Part shown: one piece after another, positions 18,382-25,271 of the stretch | How positions within the stretch are numbered: the first letter of the stretch is position 1 | How the letters are laid out: every line of letters begins with the position of its first letter | IMG/VR virus record: IMGVR_UViG_3300007512_000008 | Coordinates: 62,001 to 126,000 of that record | Direction: 5' to 3' (one strand) | DNA: 64,000 nucleotides | Source of the DNA: a virus | Made by a program: the position numbers and the translations under genes | The notes under the pieces: generated by a model | Told to the model about the DNA's origin: nothing | The model's database searches: none | What the model saw: only the letters and a program-made list of their open reading frames with translations

Positions 18382-18958
18382 CCCTCGGCAGGCACTGAAG
18401 TGTACCCCCAGGTGCCGTCATGGGGGCAGGGGACCCACGGGGCCAGGCCCACCCCCTGCTTCGAACTGTAGATCTGGTCCGACCCTCGAGGACCTGAGTA
18501 CTCCCCCTCGTGGTTCCGGCCCTCGCTGTCGACGGTGTCTGCGTAGCCGGCCTGTTCCATCGCACAGAAGGAGCACCACCCTTTGACGCTGTCCCCGAAG
18601 ATGTGAGTCCGCCGCCAGAGCTTGACACCAGTTCTGCCACACTTGTGGCAGAAGTAGATGTCGCGCTGGGAATCGGAGAGGCGGTAGCCCTTGAGGTTCG
18701 CCACGCCCTCGGCGAAGAGCGGAACCACGTCGTAGTTCTTCTTGCCTCCCAGGGAGCCAAACATCCGGCTCTTGGCGGTGGTGAAGTCCTGGGGGAGGAC
18801 CAGCGGATCCTCCGGTCCCTCTTCCTGTTCCGTAGCGGGGGGACCTCGTCAATGACGGCCCGGATCTTCTGGCGAAGCATCCCATCAGAGAGGCTCAGCC
18901 AGGCAGCGTGGCTGAGGAGTTCGTCGCAGAGTTCGATGGCACGGGCAAGGGAAGCCAT
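18348..18958 (-). CDS. Zinc-ribbon protein gene with an apparent -1 frameshift
   Basis: Frame A starts at ATG 18958 with a GAGGA ribosome site and reads MASLARAIELCDELLSHAAW to ...VIDEVPP, then becomes non-protein-like. One base back, frame B (closed by TGA just upstream) continues as ATEQEEGPEDPLVLPQDFTT and on to a zinc ribbon: CHKCGR, then CSFCAMEQAG. The switch lies at a run of six Cs (G6 at 18837-18842 on +). Joined, they give a ~203-residue protein. This could be a homopolymer sequencing error, a true mutation, or programmed slippage. Without a shift, frame B could only start at ATG 18764. Confidence 0.6.
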
Positions 18959-18984
18959 GGGGTTCCTCGGTTTGGGTTCACTTG

Positions 18985-19016
18985 GGATTACCGGCGGGGA
19001 GCTCTTTTCCGAGGGT
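18985..19016. promoter_or_regulatory. Possible divergent regulatory region with inverted CGGTAAT boxes
   Basis: The short space between divergent genes contains ATTACCG near its left end and CGGTAAT at 19020-19026, forming an inverted pair about 30 bases apart. Similar CGGTAA(C/T) elements occur before other minus-strand genes (23041, 27629, 39242, 41456). No full two-box motif was found here. Confidence 0.3.
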
Positions 19017-19044
19017 TTCCCGGTAATGGGCGCCAGGAGGAGAT

Positions 19045-19566
19045 ATGTCCAAAGCATCAGATGCCCTGCGAATGCTCCGTGCGGGGGCCACCAATCAAGA
19101 GATCCAAGCACACTGCAAGGAGAAGTACGGGAAGGGAATCTCCACGCAAACTCTGGCCAACTACCGGAAGGATATGCGGGAGAAGGACTCCACCAGACAA
19201 CAGGCCCTGGCGCGGGCTGGGTTCCTTCTCTCGGAAGGGAGGACTCGGAACGCAGCTCAAATCGAGATCAAGAAGCTCTATGGTGTCACCCTCAGCTACA
19301 AGACCCTCAATGGTCTCATGCCTCCTTCCGAGACCGCTCCTCCGGATCCGGAACCGCGAGCCCCGGCTGGGGCAGGCCCGGAGGCTGTGACCGCCCTCAC
19401 AGTCCCGACGGAGGTTCTGACCTCCACAGCGGATGACCTGGAGTCCCGTCTGGAACAGACCTACCAGTGGATGAAGGCTCTTGGGGTCGAGACACTCAAC
19501 ATCTCTGGCGGGGAAGCCACCGTCACATTCAAACAGAGGTTCAACCTCGGAGGAGACACGCCGTGA
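19045..19566 (+). CDS. Unknown protein with two helix-turn-helix-like units
   Basis: 173 residues with an AGGAGG ribosome site. Two N-terminal units look like repeated DNA-binding helices: MLRAGATNQEIQAHCKEKYG and LLSEGRTRNAAQIEIKKLYG, each followed by (G/T)(I/L)SxxTL. A Pro-rich linker (~residues 92-115) leads to a C-terminal domain with a helix (DDLESRLEQTYQWMKALG). Possibly a phage transcription regulator. The gene diverges from the zinc-ribbon gene at 18958, and the space between has an inverted ATTACCG...CGGTAAT pair that could be an operator. Confidence 0.6.
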   Translation: MSKASDALRMLRAGATNQEIQAHCKEKYGKGISTQTLANYRKDMREKDSTRQQALARAGFLLSEGRTRNAAQIEIKKLYGVTLSYKTLNGLMPPSETAPPDPEPRAPAGAGPEAVTALTVPTEVLTSTADDLESRLEQTYQWMKALGVETLNISGGEATVTFKQRFNLGGDTP

Positions 19567-19946
19567 AGCTACGTCTCAAAGGGATCATCATGTGCTCCTT
19601 CCAGCGGAGCGAGGCCACCAACCTCAAGATCTACCGGAAGTCCCCGGAGTACCCTGGGGATCTGCAAGAGGGGGAGGTCTTCCTGTTTGTCTCCCGTGGG
19701 CTGAACCAGGTCATCTTCGTGTTCCGCGACAAGGAGGGGATCACCAAGGATGGCTGGGAATACGATATCCTGGATTCCCGTCGTCTCCGCTTGGCCGGCG
19801 CGACCTGGCACCCGTACATGCTTCAGGAGTACGCCCGTCAGGTGGGTCTCAGCCTGATTGGCATCCGGTCGTTCGGGGAGATCCTCGAGGAGCGTCGCCA
19901 AGAGCAGCGGGAGCAGCGTCTCGCGCGGAAGCGTCAGGGCAGATAG
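19563..19946 (+). CDS. Unknown 127-residue protein
   Basis: GTG start overlaps the upstream stop (GTGA), so it is coupled to the HTH-like gene. The N-terminal ~75 residues are beta-rich (MKLRLKGIIMCSF; GEVFLFVSRGLNQVIFVF). The C-terminus is a strongly charged helix (EILEERRQEQREQRLARKRQ), probably a coiled coil or nucleic-acid contact. Not recognised; no catalytic motif. Confidence 0.55.
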   Translation: MKLRLKGIIMCSFQRSEATNLKIYRKSPEYPGDLQEGEVFLFVSRGLNQVIFVFRDKEGITKDGWEYDILDSRRLRLAGATWHPYMLQEYARQVGLSLIGIRSFGEILEERRQEQREQRLARKRQGR

Positions 19947-20116
19947 ACGCCATCCTTGGTGAGCCTCTCCCGGCAGCGGGGGCAGGTCACTCTCCGGTTG
20001 TTGGGGTTCTCGGTTGCTCTGTGTACCGAGACCATTTCCCCACACCAAGCTCTACGGACCCTTTTACCGGGAGGTCCTTGGATGTCCTGGTCTTGCGCCG
20101 CGTGGACGACGCTCAA
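19934..20116 (-). CDS. Small zinc-finger-like protein
   Basis: 60 residues from a TTG start that overlaps the upstream stop (TTGA), with GGAG eight bases before. A CPRCRERL knuckle near residue 46 and an earlier Cys/His (WCGEMVSVH) form a plausible single zinc site. It is tail-to-tail with the gene ending at 19946, with a 13-base overlap. Similar tiny zinc proteins are scattered through this window. Confidence 0.5.
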   Translation of the reverse strand: MSVVHAAQDQDIQGPPGKRVRRAWCGEMVSVHRATENPNNRRVTCPRCRERLTKDGVYLP

Positions 20117-20814
20117 CGGGAGTGCTCCGCCCTCATCTTGTTGAGGCGGGCCATCTCTGCCGGGTTCTTCTTGAGCTGCTGCCAGCCCTTCTGCATGCCA
20201 TCATGCCAGGCGCTGGCGTAGATCTCCCGCAGAGCCGCTCGTGCCTGCCGGGTCGTGTAGTAGGGCTGGTGGCGCTCGTAGTACTCCATGGGCTTGTGCG
20301 TCCCAGAGTCCAGAGCCATGGAGAGGCGATCCCACAGAGCCTGCACCTTGCCGGGAAGGCTCCACTCCCAGTTCTGCCCTACGTCGGCGGAGATGCCCTC
20401 GAGGTAGCCGGGGAAGGCATCTTCATCGGCTCTGTCCTGGTACATCCCGCTCACGTCCATGTTGACGTAGAGGTCTGCGGCATAGGCAGGGTCCGGCTTG
20501 CCGACTTCCTTCCAGATGGTTTGGAGAAGCTTCTCCCAGAGTTTGGGGATGTCCGGCCCGCGCTTGGAGGGGCCCGTCCGAGGCGCTCGGGGAATCGCCC
20601 GGCCGGTGGCGCCGAGATCCTTCAGGGTGACGCTCTTCCCCCGGACAGGAGAACTCTGATTCACCCAGGCGTCGGGGATGCTCTTGTCTCCCCGGAGATA
20701 CATCCCCAGATCCATGCCGGGCTTGACGCCCATCCCACGGAGCCAGTTCGCGAAGGCGAGGCTCTCGATCCGGAAAGTCTTGCCCGACTCAGTGGTGAAG
20801 AGTTCTTTGCCCAT
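20113..20814 (-). CDS. Unknown 233-residue protein
   Basis: Starts at ATG 20814 with GGAAGG upstream. The longer frame from 20847 is rejected because that ATG is only seven bases from a promoter-like -10 box. N-terminus MGKELFTTESGKTFRIESLA; the middle is proline- and aromatic-rich and the C-terminus helical (ARAALREIYASAWHDGMQKG). No family recognised. First gene of a two-gene minus-strand unit with the small zinc protein, driven by the two-box motif at 20855-20882. Confidence 0.55.
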   Translation of the reverse strand: MGKELFTTESGKTFRIESLAFANWLRGMGVKPGMDLGMYLRGDKSIPDAWVNQSSPVRGKSVTLKDLGATGRAIPRAPRTGPSKRGPDIPKLWEKLLQTIWKEVGKPDPAYAADLYVNMDVSGMYQDRADEDAFPGYLEGISADVGQNWEWSLPGKVQALWDRLSMALDSGTHKPMEYYERHQPYYTTRQARAALREIYASAWHDGMQKGWQQLKKNPAEMARLNKMRAEHSR

Positions 20815-20854
20815 GTCCGACACCTTCCTTCGGGAGAGTCCTCCCATATATCAG

Positions 20855-20882
20855 ATACCGTCTCGGAGGGCGTTTGGGAAAC
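20855..20882 (-). promoter_or_regulatory. Two-box promoter motif (variant)
   Basis: On the minus strand: GTTTCC, 16 bases, then CGGTAT. The -35-like box is identical to the other copies; the -10-like box differs from CGTAAC. It lies 40 bases upstream of the ATG at 20814. Confidence 0.55.
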
Positions 20883-20896
20883 CGGTAATCGAGGTC

Positions 20897-21490
20897 ATGG
20901 AACCCATCAAATACGACGCTCTCTCGACGACCAACGAGGCCCTGGATGCCCTCATCTCAGGCGCACGGGACAACTGCCCGGGCCTCCCCATCGGGAGGAT
21001 ATCGGTGTTCTCCGGAGAGGGAAGCACCCCAAGCGTCCTGGCTACGGTCTGCATTTTCAAGGCTCTGGCCGGAAGCCGGGAGGCTCTGGCGATTGACTTC
21101 GCGGAAGACTTCTCCCATGAAGCCATCGGGGGCCCTTATCAAGAGATGGTTTCGGTCCTGCAGACTCGGTGCCCTGTCTTGGCTTCAAAGATGGCAGTTG
21201 TGGCCCCAAAGAGGTCCCTGTTGATCCTCAACCGGCCGGACCGAGCTCTCTACAACGAGGACTTCTCATGGGCTGGGTTCCTGAAGGATCTCCGGAAGGT
21301 CCTTCAGGAGCGGGAGTCTATTCTGCTGATTATCCTTCCACCTCTCTCGGAAATCGAGGTGGATCGCACCTGGCGTTCCCCTTCCTCCCTCTGGGCCAAC
21401 ATCGAAGACCGGGAAGACGGTGTCTACGCAACCATCCGTAAATCCATGGTCTCCGACTCCATGGGCAGAACAGAGAGGATCCTTGCATGA
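20897..21490 (+). CDS. RecA-fold protein lacking Walker A lysine (paralogue 1)
   Basis: 197 residues from ATG 20897 (GAGG just upstream). The start of the RecA core is visible: STTNEALDALISGARDN and GLPIGRISVFSGEGSTP, matching RecA's SxxLDxxLGxGGxPxGRIxEIxGP. The P-loop is SGEGSTPS instead of GPESSGKT, so the ATP-binding lysine is gone. A hydrophobic strand (ILLIILPPL) stands where Walker B would be, without its Asp. It overlaps the next, also RecA-like, gene by four bases (ATGA). Probably a structural or regulatory recombinase partner rather than an active ATPase. Confidence 0.6.
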   Translation: MEPIKYDALSTTNEALDALISGARDNCPGLPIGRISVFSGEGSTPSVLATVCIFKALAGSREALAIDFAEDFSHEAIGGPYQEMVSVLQTRCPVLASKMAVVAPKRSLLILNRPDRALYNEDFSWAGFLKDLRKVLQERESILLIILPPLSEIEVDRTWRSPSSLWANIEDREDGVYATIRKSMVSDSMGRTERILA

Positions 21491-22083
21491 TCGTTCCCAC
21501 AGGCTTCACTACGCTCGACCACCACGCCAAGGGGTTTCCCCGACCGGGGATCACTCAGATGTGGGCTCCTCTGGGAACCGGCTTCTCGGAAGTCGCGGTC
21601 CAGGTTCTCAAGACAGCCATCGACCACGGGCACCGGGTCCTGTTCCTCGACTACGTGATGGCTCTCTCCAGCGAGGCTCTCGCCAAGCATGGGCTTCGGT
21701 TCACGGATGATGCGCTCATCTACTGCTCCCCGGGAACCGTACTGGACACCGAAGCGTTCATCGAGCAGCACCTGTCCGACCCCGACGGACCGCGGATCGT
21801 CCTGATGTACCACCCGGACTACGTGGCACACACCCCTGGAACTCCCCAGTTCGCCCTCTGGACCGATGCTCTCCCCCGAATCCAGGCTCGAGTCATGACG
21901 GCGAACGCCTGCGTGGTCGGATTCTTCTCGGAGCCTCGGTTCAACGACGAACCCCCCAACGGCACCTGGCGACACCACGCGAGTATGCGGATCCGTTGGA
22001 TGCCAGACCCCAGCACGGGCCTCTGGAAAGTCCACATGAGGAAGTCTCGGGACATCGTCCCCGAGAGGCCCTTCTCTATCTGA
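21487..22083 (+). CDS. RecA-fold protein lacking Walker A lysine (paralogue 2)
   Basis: 198 residues that can be followed along RecA: TGFTTLDHHAKGFPRPGITQ (core start), APLGTGFSE in place of the P-loop, GHRVLFLDYVMALSSEALAK (RecA GKTCAFIDAEHALD), LIYCSPGTVLDTEAFI, then ASMRIRW and WKVHMRKSRDIVPERPF (RecA ASVRLDIRR and VKVVKNKIAAPF). The Walker A Lys/Thr are replaced (GFSE). Coupled to paralogue 1 by an ATGA overlap. It converges on the exonuclease gene, so this looks like a DNA repair/recombination region. The RecA-like fold is well supported; function is inferred. Confidence 0.7.
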   Translation: MIVPTGFTTLDHHAKGFPRPGITQMWAPLGTGFSEVAVQVLKTAIDHGHRVLFLDYVMALSSEALAKHGLRFTDDALIYCSPGTVLDTEAFIEQHLSDPDGPRIVLMYHPDYVAHTPGTPQFALWTDALPRIQARVMTANACVVGFFSEPRFNDEPPNGTWRHHASMRIRWMPDPSTGLWKVHMRKSRDIVPERPFSI

Positions 22084-23041
22084 CCTGGGAGATTCTCTCC
22101 CAGGACTTGCCCTCGAGGAGACTCCACATCCGGAGTTGCTCCAGGGCATGGCGAAGAAGACCGATGTCCCGAGCGCCCTTGTCTATCTCGACGGGGGCAT
22201 CTGATACGGTCTTCGCGAGCTCCCAGGATACCCGTACCTGTTGGGCGTTCTCTCGGAGCTTCTTGGAGAGGCTTGGGGACCTCCACCGCTTGCCCTGGAA
22301 CTCTCCCGTCAGTATCCCCGCCTCAGCGTCCTGGAGGAGCTGGGGGATGCTTCTGGGCGGTCCTGCGAGGAGCTTCTTCGCCCACCCAGGCCCACATCCA
22401 GGGCATCCTGGGATGTCATCCGCTCCGTCCCCCGCAAGGCCCAGAACCTCGGCGACTCTCTCCGGACCGACTCCCCAACGCTCGCGCACGGTGTCTGGGG
22501 TCCAGATCGCGTCGCTGTCCTTGGGACGGGCTGAGATGACGTGGACCTTGTCCGTGACACACTGGTGGAGATCCTTGTCCCCTGTGTAGAGCGCGACTCG
22601 GGAACCCTGGCTCCCGTAGCGCGCCGCGAGGGTAGCCATCGCGTCGTCCGCTTCGAATCCGGAGGCACGGGCCTGACTCCAGCCGAGGATTCCCAGGAGT
22701 CTCCGAAGGACTCTCTGCTGGGCGAACATGGAGTCCATCTGCGCCTGCTTCTCCGGGTCCGGGGGCACTCGGCGGCTGGCCTTGTATCCCTCATAGAGGG
22801 CCGTTCGGTGAGTGTAGCCTCCTTCCCAGCACACAGTGACTGAGCAGGGCCTGTCGGCGTACCTCTTCCAAACACGGCCGACGACCGAGAGGAACCCGTA
22901 GATCACTCCCGTGAAGATCTCTCGCCCCTCATCGTTGACGAACGAGAGTTCCGAGTGCGCATAGGCGGAGCGATGGACCAGGTGCTGGCCGTCGATCAGA
23001 ATGTGCGCGTAGTCGTCGTTCTCTTCGAAGAAGAATGGCAT
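22076..23041 (-). CDS. 5'-3' exonuclease (FEN / Pol I N-terminal family)
   Basis: 321 residues from ATG 23041 (AGGTG close upstream; GTG 23062 possible). Typical acidic metal sites: HILIDGQHL near residue 14, FEADDAMATLA near 130, YTGDKDLHQC near 153, and the helix-hairpin-helix GLAGDGADDIPGCPGCGP near 200. CWEGGYTHR and YKASR match the substrate-binding arch region. Length suits T5/T4-type flap nucleases. It would remove RNA primers and 5' flaps during phage replication or supply nucleotides by degradation. Last gene of a minus-strand run; it overlaps the RecA-like gene end by eight bases. Confidence 0.85.
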   Translation of the reverse strand: MPFFFEENDDYAHILIDGQHLVHRSAYAHSELSFVNDEGREIFTGVIYGFLSVVGRVWKRYADRPCSVTVCWEGGYTHRTALYEGYKASRRVPPDPEKQAQMDSMFAQQRVLRRLLGILGWSQARASGFEADDAMATLAARYGSQGSRVALYTGDKDLHQCVTDKVHVISARPKDSDAIWTPDTVRERWGVGPERVAEVLGLAGDGADDIPGCPGCGPGWAKKLLAGPPRSIPQLLQDAEAGILTGEFQGKRWRSPSLSKKLRENAQQVRVSWELAKTVSDAPVEIDKGARDIGLLRHALEQLRMWSLLEGKSWERISQVR

Positions 23042-23067
23042 GGTCACCTGGTGGCTGGCCACCGAAG

Positions 23068-23364
23068 TTACCGCCCTTCCACGTCGACGGGACGGGCCCA
23101 GTCCTGGAGGGTGCGCGCGGCCTCGCGGCGGGCGCGGCGGATAGCCCTCTCGACGGTGCTGGAGTTGACGGAGCTCAGGGAGAGCTCGACACCCTGGACG
23201 CCGAAGCGGATGGTGGTGGTGACGAGGTTGAGACTACCGGGGTTGATGGTGGTCGTGGCCTCGAAGCCATCCCAGAAGGCCCAGCCGGTGGCCGCGTCGT
23301 CGGAGACGTCGATGTTGGCGTGGGCGGGGAAGCAAGCGGCGAAGGCGGTGCGGTCGATAGTCAT
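23068..23364 (-). CDS. Small tandem-family protein A
   Basis: 98 residues, with GAGGA before the ATG. One of four consecutive minus-strand genes with the same plan: an N-terminal hydrophobic F/W segment, a beta hairpin (here TTTIRFGVQGVELSL) and a C-terminal basic helix (VERAIRRARREAARTLQDWA). Function unknown. This copy is behind its own two-box promoter motif (23394-23421) and is more diverged in the middle than its neighbours. Confidence 0.6.
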   Translation of the reverse strand: MTIDRTAFAACFPAHANIDVSDDAATGWAFWDGFEATTTINPGSLNLVTTTIRFGVQGVELSLSSVNSSTVERAIRRARREAARTLQDWARPVDVEGR

Positions 23365-23393
23365 GGGGTTCCTCGGGTCCTTTCCTCGATACT

Positions 23394-23421
23394 GTTACGT
23401 CGAGGCCGCCCCAGAGGAAAC
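23394..23421 (-). promoter_or_regulatory. Two-box promoter motif GTTTCC-N16-CGTAAC
   Basis: Minus-strand reading: GTTTCC, exactly 16 bases, CGTAAC; 29 bases upstream of the ATG at 23364. Confidence 0.7.
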
Positions 23422-23424
23422 CCT

Positions 23425-23721
23425 CTACGGGTCGATTTCTTTGGCTCGCTCTCGGAGAATCCTCGCCGCCTCTCTTCGAGCCCGCTCGATGGTTTCTCGC
23501 GGAGAGTTCCCGGAGAACTCTGCGAGGTGGAGACCGTTGAACCACACCTCCACGCTGTATCGAGCCTTCTTGTCCGGACCGTAGTCTCGCACCTTGAGCC
23601 CGAAGTTGCCCCAGTAGGTCCCAGCTTCGGGGGGATTCCTGTAGGGGTCAGACCACAGGTGCTCGGGGTGGGGGGAGATCTCCTGGATCGCCTGGAGGAC
23701 CTGGCTACACATGTAGCTCAT
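23425..23721 (-). CDS. Small tandem-family protein B
   Basis: 98 residues from ATG 23721. The family pattern is clear: WGNFGLKVRDYGPDKKARYS, then VEVWFNGLHLAEF and the helix ETIERARREAARILRERAKE. It is closest to protein C (WDNFSIYLRDHGPEKTLRYT, AKVWFSGKPIG). Longer upstream reading is rejected because it runs into gene C in another frame. Seven bases separate it from C. Confidence 0.6.
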   Translation of the reverse strand: MSYMCSQVLQAIQEISPHPEHLWSDPYRNPPEAGTYWGNFGLKVRDYGPDKKARYSVEVWFNGLHLAEFSGNSPRETIERARREAARILRERAKEIDP

Positions 23722-23728
23722 GAGGCCC

Positions 23729-24016
23729 CTACGGCTTGATGTTCCGGGAGAGGTCCTGGAGGTGGGTGTGGGCCAGATACCGAGCGTCCCGGACTGCCTG
23801 TTTGAGGGCGCACCGGGAGGCCTCTCCAATAGGCTTGCCGCTGAACCACACCTTCGCTGTGTATCGGAGGGTTTTCTCAGGTCCGTGGTCCCTCAGATAG
23901 ATGCTGAAGTTGTCCCAGCAGAGAACTGCTTCCGGGAAATCGGGAAGATGGTCTACTCGAGCCTGCACAAGTGGTGGGGCCAGACTGCGGAGGGTCTTGA
24001 TGTCTTCGGGGGTCAT
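23729..24016 (-). CDS. Small tandem-family protein C
   Basis: 95 residues. Contains WDNFSIYLRDHGPEKTLRYT, AKVWFSGKPIG and a C-terminal helix ALKQAVRDARYLAHTHLQDL, parallel to protein B. The repeated W-x-x-F...G...WF-x-G plan and terminal helix suggest a duplicated small alpha/beta fold. No known function. Confidence 0.6.
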   Translation of the reverse strand: MTPEDIKTLRSLAPPLVQARVDHLPDFPEAVLCWDNFSIYLRDHGPEKTLRYTAKVWFSGKPIGEASRCALKQAVRDARYLAHTHLQDLSRNIKP

Positions 24017-24023
24017 GATATCC

Positions 24024-24332
24024 TCAGGCGAGATCGATGATGTAGAGGTCTTCGGACATTTCCCGGAGCCGGGAACCGGCCTTCTGGCGGGCCTTCAGGA
24101 TGGCGAGACGGAGGGTGACTTCCTGGACGTGTCCCAAGGGACACCCCGCATCGAGGCCGTCGATGAAGATGCAGACCCCGTAGGGGAGGGGGAAGCGCGG
24201 TGACTTCTTCTCCGTCACCAGGGCCCTGAACACCCCCCACCTCACCTCGGCGTAGGGATGGTCCTCGGAGATCGTGACCTGGGCTCCTGGGGGGAAGCGG
24301 GGGGCCAGGTTCTCTACGGTGAGTTCGCTCAT
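24024..24332 (-). CDS. Small tandem-family protein D
   Basis: 102 residues from ATG 24332. It follows the family plan more loosely: YAEVRWGVFRALVTEKKSPR, GVCIFIDGLDAG, helix VTLRLAILKARQKAGSRLRE. The gene begins two bases after the upstream gene's end, so it is co-transcribed. Duplication and divergence are inferred from the common layout. Confidence 0.55.
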   Translation of the reverse strand: MSELTVENLAPRFPPGAQVTISEDHPYAEVRWGVFRALVTEKKSPRFPLPYGVCIFIDGLDAGCPLGHVQEVTLRLAILKARQKAGSRLREMSEDLYIIDLA

Positions 24333-24334
24333 GA

Positions 24335-24829
24335 CTACATATCCTCCAGCTTGGTGCCAACGAGGGCAATGGTGTCCCCACCGAGGGTCTGGCACAGAGG
24401 GCCTCCTGCGTGGGTGAGTGCGATTTCGGTCCTCTCGTCCCCATTGCGAACAACGAGGATGACCGGGAGATCGTTCCGCTCGGACCAGTTCCGACGATCG
24501 TTCTCGGCGAGAATGCGGCCGATGCGCTCGTGGAGCTTGCGAAGAGAGAGGGTCCGGTCAAGGACAGCACGACGGCAGGCCCCCACTTCCTGTAGACGGG
24601 CCTGCCGGACTGCTTCTTCTCGCTTGGCCCTCTGCGTGAGCTCATCTCGCCGAGCCTCTGCACAGGGCTTGCAGGTACGACCCTTGCCGCCTCGAGCGGA
24701 CACGACTTGGTGGCCGCCTCGTCCGAGGCTCTCTCGCCACTGTGCCGTGTACTTCCGGACCACCCAGATCGGGGCTGTTTCGATTTCTCCCAAGTAGGGA
24801 GTGTTGCAGCGGGGGCAGCGACGAGACAT
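24335..24829 (-). CDS. Zinc-binding protein of unknown function
   Basis: 164 residues. An N-terminal CPRCNTPYLGEIE and a later CKPCAEARRDEL form a probable zinc site with a ~45-residue insertion between knuckles. The middle is a long charged helix (~residues 60-120) and the C-terminus a small beta domain (LPVILVVRNGDERTEIALTH). Preceded by the two-box promoter motif at 24860-24887, it leads the transcription unit that includes the small tandem family. Confidence 0.55.
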   Translation of the reverse strand: MSRRCPRCNTPYLGEIETAPIWVVRKYTAQWRESLGRGGHQVVSARGGKGRTCKPCAEARRDELTQRAKREEAVRQARLQEVGACRRAVLDRTLSLRKLHERIGRILAENDRRNWSERNDLPVILVVRNGDERTEIALTHAGGPLCQTLGGDTIALVGTKLEDM

Positions 24830-24859
24830 AGGGTTCCAAATGCGACTGGGTTCGGGGGA

Positions 24860-24887
24860 GTTACGCCCACCCCGAACCCAGGGAAAC
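24860..24887 (-). promoter_or_regulatory. Two-box promoter motif GTTTCC-N16-CGTAAC
   Basis: Minus-strand GTTTCC, 16 bases, CGTAAC; 30 bases upstream of the ATG at 24829. Confidence 0.7.
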
Positions 24888-24904
24888 CCAGCCAGGCCCT
24901 TGAA

Positions 24905-25261
24905 CTACCGGACGGCTCGGAACTGCGCTGCTGCCTGCGCGATGGCCTTGTTGTTCCGAGTGGACGTGCTCTCCAAGGCTTCCACCAGATTGGGCAATCC
25001 GGCCGATGCCTGGATCTTCTCCGCGATGGTCGCTTCGAAGAGCCTCACGAATACCCTGTCCGTGCGTCGGATGTAGAGACCCCATTCCTGTCGATGGTTG
25101 GCAAAGTACAGACTCTTGCCGTTCTTCAGGGTGACATCAGCAGAGACCTCTGGGAATCTCCGGGTGAGCTTTTCCTCAGTCGACTTGATCCCCTCCCCGA
25201 GTTGATGGAGGAGTTCCTGCCGGCTGAGCTCCCGATCCTTGTCCTGGCTGAAGTTGGGCAT
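24905..25261 (-). CDS. Unknown 118-residue protein
   Basis: ATG 25261 with GGAG seven bases upstream; residues before it in the longer frame are a shadow of the next gene. MPNFSQDKDRELSRQELLHQ begins an N-terminal helix, followed by a beta segment (ADVTLKNGKSLYFANHRQEW) and a C-terminal helix. It loosely recalls the small tandem-family layout but without the basic last helix. It lies directly downstream of the VWA gene (10 bases) and is likely co-expressed. Confidence 0.55.
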   Translation of the reverse strand: MPNFSQDKDRELSRQELLHQLGEGIKSTEEKLTRRFPEVSADVTLKNGKSLYFANHRQEWGLYIRRTDRVFVRLFEATIAEKIQASAGLPNLVEALESTSTRNNKAIAQAAAQFRAVR

Positions 25262-25271
25262 CTGGGATCTC

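Noticed and set aside
18299-18830. Continuation of the 18958 frame to 18299
   Set aside because: After the C6 run the product is Arg/Ser/Thr-rich shadow sequence, whereas the -1 frame gives a zinc-ribbon protein.
20815-20847. ATG at 20847 for the minus-strand gene ending at 20113
   Set aside because: It is only seven bases from the -10-like box, and ATG 20814 has a GGAAGG ribosome site.
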